Below the pieces are notes generated by a model. It was not told the DNA's origin and made no database searches. It saw only the letters and a program-made list of their open reading frames with translations. Shown piece by piece: positions 57,601 to 64,000 of a DNA stretch of 64,000 nt. Position 1 is the stretch's first letter. Every line of letters begins with the position of its first letter. Location: NCBI GenBank assembly GCA_022393335.1, contig JAJEKB010020412.1, positions 1-64,000 on the forward strand, read 5' to 3'. The position numbers were made by a program, and so were the translations under genes. Origin of the DNA: Macrotrachela quadricornifera. Taxonomy: Eukaryota; Rotifera; Eurotatoria; Philodinida; Philodinidae.

Positions 57601-58358
57601 ATGAAGTCGATGATGATTTATCAACAATAAAAGCATTAGATACAGATGACGATGATGATAATTTTGAATGTGCTGGTAAGATTACATATTTTCTTTTCCA
57701 AGTGAAACCAACTATTCTCTTTTTTGTATGGTTAGGTATTAAATTCTTTCGCCTTCGGCTATTAGCGTTGCTCAATTCAATGTTTGATATTGATATACGA
57801 CATTATGCATCAGTATTTTTACATCCAAAAAATCATACTTTAAAATATTGCACGAAAGAAGAAGTACGTTTAACACATAAATTTGTTCGTGATGAAATTA
57901 AAACTATGAATTATTTATCATTACCTGCATTACCTGAAACAGTTGTACAACCACCAAAGAAGAAACAACGCCAATTATTTGAACAATTTACATATGATAA
58001 TACATTTGGTTTTGCTGAGCAACATGAAGATAATGGTGAAGTATCTGCAAGTTATCCCAACAATAAAACTGCTGATGAAGTTACTCAATATATGTGTTTG
58101 GTGGAAAAACTAAACAAAAACAAGGATAATGAGAATCCATTGCCTTGGTGGTTTGAACATAAATTAAAATTGCCCAAATTATCATTATTAGCTCGTCAAT
58201 TGTTTTCAATACCAGCGACTTCGGCTAGCGTCGAAAGACAATTTTCCAATGCTGGCTTAGTTTATAGTGAGCGAAGAAATCGTTTAAATGCTGGTCAATT
58301 AGATAATGTATTACTTGTACGTGCAATGCAATATGCAAAGATAAATGAAGTCAAATAA
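54693..58358 (+). pseudogene. hAT transposase gene, five exons, split by a nested element
   Basis: Exons: 54693-55269, 55327-55622, 55682-56140, 56194-57675 (containing the insertion 56205-57250) and 57736-58358. All introns are 53-60 bp with GT-AG ends. Ignoring the insertion, the frame is open for 797 codons. Domains: an N-terminal BED-like zinc-finger region (CSKCFKTYTY and THSC, near residues 73-98), the RNase-H-like catalytic core (VTPDLWSDKYHQISFLG with an Asp, and LCSDRGSNFVKCLK with another; HCYAHRINNVL), and the C-terminal hAT dimerisation domain (IPATSASVERQFSNAGLVY then NRLNAGQLDNVLLV). The protein catalyses cut-and-paste transposition. Apart from the nested element no stop or frameshift was seen, so the host copy was probably active until recently. 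Confidence 0.88.
56205..57246. mobile_element. piggyBac-type (TTAA) foldback MITE nested in the hAT exon
   Basis: TTAA flanks both sides (56201-56204 and 57247-57250). The ends CCCTTTCCGTCCG (56205-56217) and CGGACGGAAAGGG (57234-57246) are perfect 13-bp inverted repeats, and the CCCTTT start and TTAA target are piggyBac features. Inside, two arms of about 200 bp (56545-56745 and 56920-57118) are inverted copies. A palindrome of the form GTTGCC-N4-GGCAAC occurs near 56222, 56549 and 57100. No transposase is encoded; the short ORFs inside are arm artefacts. Confidence 0.9.
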
Positions 58359-58880
58359 TGTTATTGTTGTTCAATTCCAACTGTGCAAGTAGAACTCTAT
58401 TGTTTTCTTTTTAATTTCATCCCTATTTTTATAATGTACATACTTGTCTCTACCCATATTTCTTATCCTAGTATATATGTGAAGTAAATTTAAAATAGTC
58501 AAGATGACTTTGTTCGATCAAAATAATTTTGTTGTTTTTTGTTATGAAATATAATAGATATCTTGTTATACATATTTTTGTATGGTTTTTTTCATTTTTT
58601 TATTATATATTTACTGATATCATTCATTGTTTATTTCTGTGCGTTCCTTTATATGTGTTGATATTTTTTTCTCAAAAAATAAATTATCTTTTGTGTTCAC
58701 CCCGTGGGTGGGTCAAAAAAGCCCATGGGTGGGGATGAACCAAATTTCAAAAACCCTAGTCTCTCCAAGGATGGGGAAAGTTTTTTTCTAAAAGTTAGAT
58801 ACTGGGGAACCCCAAGCATGGGGAGCCCATGGGCCCCATGGGGTGACGAAAAAGGTCACATGAACATCTCTGATAGGTAA

Positions 58881-59795
58881 CCTCACTTATATCCTTATGT
58901 TATCAACATATATCAAAAGTGTTTCAGACCGAGAGAAGGAAAGAAATTTAGAATTGCAGTATGACCATATGACTTTCATTTTAACATGCTTCATCAATTA
59001 TAATGAAAATAACCCGTTAATATTTCACTATGCAATATTAGCACTGTTATGATGGAGACTAAATGTACTAAATGCTGACAATACACTACTTCGTCATTCC
59101 AATTATGAACATATGATATATAGGATAGTTTTATGTAAAAAGGAAACGAGAAGAATGAAAAGAAGCATGATAAGAGAATGAAACGCAATTGTTACTTTAT
59201 CGAAATTGAACATTTGAACAATGACAATGCAGGTAGATAAACACTGAAAAATAACGCGTTAAAATGTGCGTTTCTACGCGTTCAAATTTTCAACAGTTCT
59301 CAACGTTGTGAAAATATTTAAGTCTTTTTAACGCGTTTCTATGGGTTTATTCTACCAACTATGAAAATTGCTCAAGATAATAGTCATACTTTTTAGGAAC
59401 AAGTTTGCGTGAAAAATAGTTTAGAGTAATGCTTAGCTATTCAATTTTATTATCATCTAGTAATAATTCTTTAGTTAAAAACTTCATATATGGTAGTTTA
59501 CTACCGTATACAACATTGTATTCGACCTATATACGATTATAAATGATCATATTTTGTCGGCTGTACTGTAAGAAATTAGCCTTTTTACTCTTTTTGAATT
59601 TCTAAGAAAGTAATGGGTAGTGTTGATCTAGATGAGAAAAAACATAATTTACACAAAACTATACTTACTTATTCATTAGATCAGTAATATTCATCTAAAA
59701 TGGAAATGAACCAAGTTATTTTGTTCAAAATTATACTCACGTTCTATTGACTAAATACATCAAGACGACTTAAAATGAAAAGGAATAAGTTATTA
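58881..59795. other. Intergenic, no gene seen
   Basis: AT-rich sequence, with ACGCGTT words recurring near 59250-59335. No gene is recognised. Confidence 0.55.
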
Positions 59796-60533
59796 ACGGG
59801 TGTGTCATAATAAATGAGCGTTTAAGTATTTTAAAATTTTCTCCTTCATGGTTTTTACTACTAAAAAACTTATTTTTACCAAGAGATGGCTGCTGGAGTT
59901 ATCTATAAATTCATATACGGTTCGAGCGAATTTCTATTTCAGATATATTTGAAAAAAGAAACGAGACAAAAACATACAAAAATTCTGTATATTCAAACTG
60001 TTTGAGTATATTGAATGATTAATCTTTATATTTCAGATTTTCGTAACTTGCGTCATTCTATTAAAAGAACTAAATATATGAGAAGATGCAGTATAAAAAG
60101 TTCTACAATTTACATTGTATCTCTTATGATGTATTTTATTTCTTTTTAATAAAGCATATCAGTTAATAACAGGAGGAAGTAAGAAAAACAAATCCATTAT
60201 GTACTGAAAAAAGTTTCCGTTTTCATTTAGTCAAAATTTGATCGCTGAAAATAACGACTATTTTGAAAAGGAAAAATACACTTATTGAATAATTAGACTT
60301 ATGCAAAATGTAGAACTTTTTACGCTGTATCTTTCCGTATACTTTGCTTTTTTAATAGGACGAAATAGTAAAAATCAGATACAAACTGCGACCATTCACT
60401 ATGACCTAACAGTTTGACAGTACAGCATTTTCTATGTTTTTTTTAATCCTTTTAAATAAGCTTTTTAATCATAAGGATAATAAGAGAGAAATCTTTAAAA
60501 TACTCAGAGGCTTATTTTGTATGACACACCCGT
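59796..60533. mobile_element. TA-flanked MITE, 738 bp, imperfect foldback
   Basis: ACGGGTGTGTCATA (59796-59809) and its exact inverse (60520-60533) are flanked by TA on both sides (59794-59795, 60534-60535). Similarity between the arms continues for about 55 bp with gaps (AAGTATTTTAAA against its inverse). Inner words such as AAAAAGTTCTACA near 60098 and TGTAGAACTTTTT near 60309 also pair. No protein is encoded. TA targets suggest a Tc1/mariner-type mobiliser. Confidence 0.82.
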
Positions 60534-60702
60534 TACAAGTATTTCCAATAGTCTTTAGTGTATAATTGTTAAGCTGTTCTGGTATTCGATTCATTGTAAT
60601 GAAATAATCCGAATCATTTTCTTCCATAGGACAGCTATAGTAAATAACATAACTCGAAACTGAATGTAAAATTTGAAACATTATAAATAAACAGAATAAC
60701 AT
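60534..60702 (-). pseudogene. Truncated Ly6-like secreted protein, cut by the MITE
   Basis: From ATG at 60702 the frame reads MLFCLFIMFQILHSVSSYVI (signal peptide), then YYSCPMEENDSDYFITMNRI and NNYTLKTIGNTC, and then enters the MITE end. It aligns with the start of the neighbouring upstream gene at 61760 (MLFYLFLTFQ...YYCPYDENSFDYIVT), so the two are tandem paralogues. I found no continuation of the frame beyond the far side of the MITE, so the copy is presumed dead. Confidence 0.7.
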
Positions 60703-60917
60703 ATTTTTTTTTAAAGATTGATGAATGTATGCAAGTGTATGTCCACTATGGAGTAGCAAGATTCAAGCTATATAAATATCAAAAAGATAAGCGACTTGCA
60801 TGCACTTGTTTGAGTCTTTATTATTCGAAAGAATTTTTTCAAAGTTGTTGTTTAATAATCTCATACATCAATTCAAAAATCAACGCTTCTAATAATGTGA
60901 AAAAAAGGTTCAATTAT

Positions 60918-61760
60918 TTAGTGAAAAAGTTTTAGAAAAAAAACAATGACCGCCAAAGTCATTTTGCTTAATGATAATATGCATGTTGATTTATTATCGG
61001 TATGGAAAAATTTGTCAAAATCAAAAAAGATATCACTTTTTTGACGAATACTATCTCCAACAGCCGGTGTATTACAGTCTTCACGACCACACATGATCAG
61101 CCAAAAGATAGTTTTCGTTCGATCAATCATATGAAATAAAATCTGATGTGATAGAACACTTTTCTCAGGATCATTAGTCGTACATGTTGCACATAATTCT
61201 GTTCTCGTTTGATTTACCATCCCGGATGAAATACATTGATTACACGAACTTGTTGGTATTGCAGTATTACATTCTTCAAAAGTTACATTTGAACCACGAT
61301 AGCACCATTCACCTTGAAATGGTAGAACTGGATCGAGAAGATATGTAAGTTGATGAAGGTTATCAGTTATTCTTAATGAACTTAATAAACGTTTCAATTG
61401 ACTTATACTATTGCATTGATCAGTATGACATTCGTACAAAATACCTTTTTCCCATATTGGTGTCGATCCTGTTTTGTCATAACCAATATTGACTTGAAGT
61501 GTGTGACCTTGTAATATTGATGGTTCACTATCATCAGCAATTAATGTTATTTTTGTATTATCTGGATTCCGTTGCCAGAACATTTGAATCATACATTGTT
61601 TTGAATTAGCTTTTAATGAACAATTGCGAAGTTCGGTTGGAAAATTGTCAGCTGTAACGATATAGTCAAAACTGTTTTCATCATATGGACAATAATAACA
61701 AGATATTTGAGAGGAAACGATGTATAAGACTTGAAATGTTAAGAATAAATAGAACAACAT
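60918..61760 (-). CDS. Ly6/uPAR-like protein, secreted or GPI-anchored, single exon
   Basis: An intact 280-aa ORF. The N-terminal signal peptide is MLFYLFLTFQVLYIVSS. It is followed by a cysteine-rich module opening CYYCPYDE and closing ECHTDQCN (residues about 20-115), then a second opening EWCYRGSN, with CNQC and CATC, and closing MCGREDCN (about 150-235). The CYxC opening and the CN closing pair are the marks of three-finger Ly6/uPAR domains. The C-terminus (CILSLSKMTLAVIVFFLKLF) is a hydrophobic tail without following charge, as in GPI-anchor signals. Such proteins act at the cell surface as receptors or modulators; the ligand is unknown. A truncated paralogue lies 215 bp downstream on the same strand. 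Confidence 0.72.
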   Translation of the reverse strand: MLFYLFLTFQVLYIVSSQISCYYCPYDENSFDYIVTADNFPTELRNCSLKANSKQCMIQMFWQRNPDNTKITLIADDSEPSILQGHTLQVNIGYDKTGSTPIWEKGILYECHTDQCNSISQLKRLLSSLRITDNLHQLTYLLDPVLPFQGEWCYRGSNVTFEECNTAIPTSSCNQCISSGMVNQTRTELCATCTTNDPEKSVLSHQILFHMIDRTKTIFWLIMCGREDCNTPAVGDSIRQKSDIFFDFDKFFHTDNKSTCILSLSKMTLAVIVFFLKLFH

Positions 61761-62697
61761 GTTGTGTAAATTTTATTGTTTGAATAATATCAGGTAAAAC
61801 GATTCAAGATATATATATAACAACGAGAAGATAAGCTATCCTTGAATGTAAATCTATGAATCATTTTTATTCTTTACTGATATTATTAACTGAAGCTAAT
61901 TTTATCTACGTAGTGATATGGACAATTGTTATACTTTAATGTAGGATGATGAAGATTTTTAATTCGCTGTAAATAACATTCTTCTCTTTGTTTGATTGAG
62001 AGAATTAAGTTAAAAGTTATTCTAAGATGAATTTCATATTTCAGTTAAAAAATCATGAAAGGTTTCAATCATAGATCATTTATTTAGTCTAAAAAAAGTT
62101 AATTAAAATCTTAGTTTCCTTCAGGAATATAAGATTTGATTATGTCTTTAATGAATTTAGAAAAACAACAAGAATTGTTTTTCAAACAAAATTTGATGCC
62201 TATTTCAAAAAAGAACGGAAGAATATTTTTTTAATAACTTGAGAATGGAAAGAACTAGAGGCTTGCAGTTTTCACTATTCGAGAGAGCACAGTACTGAGC
62301 ACAAAGACATGTTAAATTCGATTGATCTAATAGGTGACCAATCGAGTGATTTTTTAAAAAACATTTCGACCAGTAAAATTTCTGAAACGTTTTCACATTT
62401 AATTTTAGTTTTTAGATAAATATTTAGTGAAAAAGTGTCTTCTTTCGATCTAAGAAAGATTACCTCACTATCTTGTTCCATTCAAAAGTTATAAGAATTT
62501 TCCTGAGACTATTGATTTCGGCTATTTCACATGGTATCTGCAAGAAATCGGGCTAGGATTGAGTAACTCATCGTGCTGACGCCAGTGAGCGACAGACAGT
62601 TTACAAGCCTCCGAGAGCTGCTAAAAATGGAAGGCGTTCACTCACTAGAGTCTACAAGACACGAGTACTCCGAGTCTTAAACCCTTTTATTACCTGA
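61761..62697. other. Intergenic, no gene seen
   Basis: AT-rich sequence upstream of the Ly6-like gene. ORFs at 62205-62481 overlap in two frames and look like chance. Confidence 0.5.
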
Positions 62698-63024
62698 GAA
62701 GATTCTCTTGTTAGTCCAAAAATTGAAGGTAGTGAAGACACAGATACTAATATCTATCAAATATACAAGCAATATATTGACAAGCATTACGAGCAAGAGA
62801 GTGTTTTACCTATCTTCAATATCTACCTTCTTCAAATTTACAATGAAGCAATTGACTATGAATCATCCATTCATTTGAACAAGGCTGTCAATTTGATTGT
62901 ACATCAGCGTTTAACAAATGATGCTTCACAAACTGAAATTCTTATTCGCATGAACGACTATAAGAGTATGAAGAATTCTCTCTTTTTTAACCTTATTCAC
63001 AATAACGATCATATAAATACGTGA
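62698..63024 (+). pseudogene. Open coding-like stretch of 108 codons without a start
   Basis: Between TGA at 62695 and TGA at 63022, one frame stays open with a balanced, protein-like composition: NIYQIYKQYIDKHYEQESVL, then FNIYLLQIYNEAIDYESSIH, then LNKAVNLIVHQRL. It lacks an ATG until late and has no recognised domain. It could be an exon or a decayed gene fragment. Confidence 0.35.
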
Positions 63025-64000
63025 AATAACAGAGTATTTTTCTTGTGATTGCAACAATATTCACAGATTATGCTAACACCATTCGATTAGGCTCATCATA
63101 TATCTTCAGCTATATTTCGGCATCTTCAGTAGAGAAAAGCATAACCCTCACTTAATAAAGACTTGTATTTCTCATGAAAACGTTACAATCCGATTGAATT
63201 ACATATACGAAAGCAAAGTCCCTATAACAATTATAATATGCTCAAAAAAAGTGCCGATTTTTTATGTAGCGAGAATTTTAGTAAAATGATATCCAGTCGG
63301 ATATTCAAGATGTGATGGTACAACTAAATAAAATTAAATTCAAAATAAGGACTATATCCACATGTGAACGATATCATGAAATAGCTGAACAATATGGTAA
63401 AACTTTTATCAAGCATATATTGCACTATATCCAAATAGACGAGCAGAAGAAATCATTTCTAGTGTTGGTCATAATGGATGAAAATAATAATAGTTAAGAG
63501 TTGGTATGTGAGTGCATCAAATATTTTATCATAACCAATCGTTTTGAAACTTAAGTTTTAAGAATTCTATGAATAAGTTCGAAGGCCAATTAAATGATAC
63601 TATATAATAATTAATTGTGAATGTGTATTTCTTTTAATTTTAGGCGATTATGTCGTTAATATTATTAATAAAATTAATTTGTAAAAAATTTTTTCGATTT
63701 TTATGAGCAAGTTCATAACCTAACGGAATGACCTCATACTTCCCAATTTTTTATGTCCATCCTTTCTTTTTTAGAAAAGTTGACAACTTGTAAGATAAGA
63801 TCACTATAAGTAAATTATTTCGACGCTAAGTCTTACACACTTATCAGCAATCATAATCAGCCTCAATTGTATCAAGATCTCTTCGGATGGTTCACATGAG
63901 ATTTCTTCTCCTAAAACGAAAGTCCTATTTACTCTAGCTAAAAGTATATCTGATAGAATTGAAGAGAAGTTAGAAAAGAGGTACAAACCTAATCTATACA
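63025..64000. other. Intergenic, no gene seen
   Basis: AT-rich sequence to the window edge. ORFs at 63312-63497 (+) and 63804-63986 (-) are short and unrecognised. Genes beginning outside the window cannot be excluded. Confidence 0.5.

Larger units (their letters stand above)
53712..58872 (+). mobile_element. hAT transposon, complete, with 8-bp target duplication
   Basis: The element starts CAGAGATGTCC (53712) and ends with the inverse GAACATCTCTG (58872). It is flanked by perfect 8-bp duplications ATAGGTAA at 53704-53711 and 58873-58880. An 8-bp duplication with CAG-type ends is diagnostic of the hAT superfamily. Both subterminal regions (about 53720-53895 and 58695-58850) are GC-rich and full of CCCATGG/CCATGGGG words, probable transposase-binding sites, in contrast with the AT-rich interior. 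The interior encodes a spliced hAT transposase interrupted by a nested element at 56205-57246. Confidence 0.95.

Overview
The window looks like nuclear DNA of a small, AT-rich eukaryote, most probably a bdelloid rotifer (Adineta/Rotaria type). The reasons are: genes split by mostly 50-150 bp GT-AG introns; an F-box family with the wording typical of bdelloid genomes; and a dense mix of many transposon superfamilies at about one copy each. No bacterial-style operon, CRISPR array, rRNA or tRNA gene was seen. The organism call is inference from style and family resemblance, not from a database match.

Layout. 1-3.4 kb: a complete Penelope-like retroelement (RT plus GIY-YIG-like domain) between two 128-bp direct repeats, each with a hammerhead-like core. 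4.7-6.9 kb: an intact three-exon F-box gene (-). 8.6-9.0 kb: diverged ~175-bp tandem repeats. 10-15.5 kb: a graveyard of decayed host genes: a phosphoglycerate mutase (-), an unidentified multi-exon gene (+), a PRP16/DHX38-type DEAH helicase (+) and a TPR-like scrap. 18-29 kb: a large Helitron-like (Helentron-type) block on the minus strand. Its long ORF carries Rep (HUH), PIF1 helicase, endonuclease/exonuclease/phosphatase and OTU domains and is broken by only four point lesions. Downstream on the same strand lie a four-exon RPA-like single-strand-binding protein and a four-exon 130-aa gene of unknown function that simple ORF calling misses. A two-unit array of hairpins sits just upstream of the ORF start.

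29-40 kb: foldback elements, a small secreted Cys-rich peptide gene, a 33-bp minisatellite, a dead mariner with perfect terminal repeats, a Merlin/IS1016-like relic (-), and a decayed F-box/leucine-rich-repeat gene whose body holds a Tc1-like relic. 40-50 kb: a short hypothetical gene, a MITE, an unidentified decayed gene (-), an intact GNAT-like acetyltransferase (+), an intact two-exon cupin gene (+) and a multi-exon secreted protein gene (-). 53.7-58.9 kb: a complete hAT transposon with an 8-bp target duplication, whose transposase exon is split by a ~1-kb TTAA-flanked (piggyBac-type) foldback element. 59.8-61.8 kb: two neighbouring Ly6/uPAR-like secreted or GPI-anchored genes (-), one truncated at the end of a TA-flanked MITE.

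The intact genes (F-box, Cys-rich peptide, GNAT, cupin, Ly6-like) show no obvious joint pathway. Most of the sequence is explained by layered transposition and decay. Intron/exon structures were worked out by hand from GT/AG signals and frame continuity and have not been checked against transcripts.
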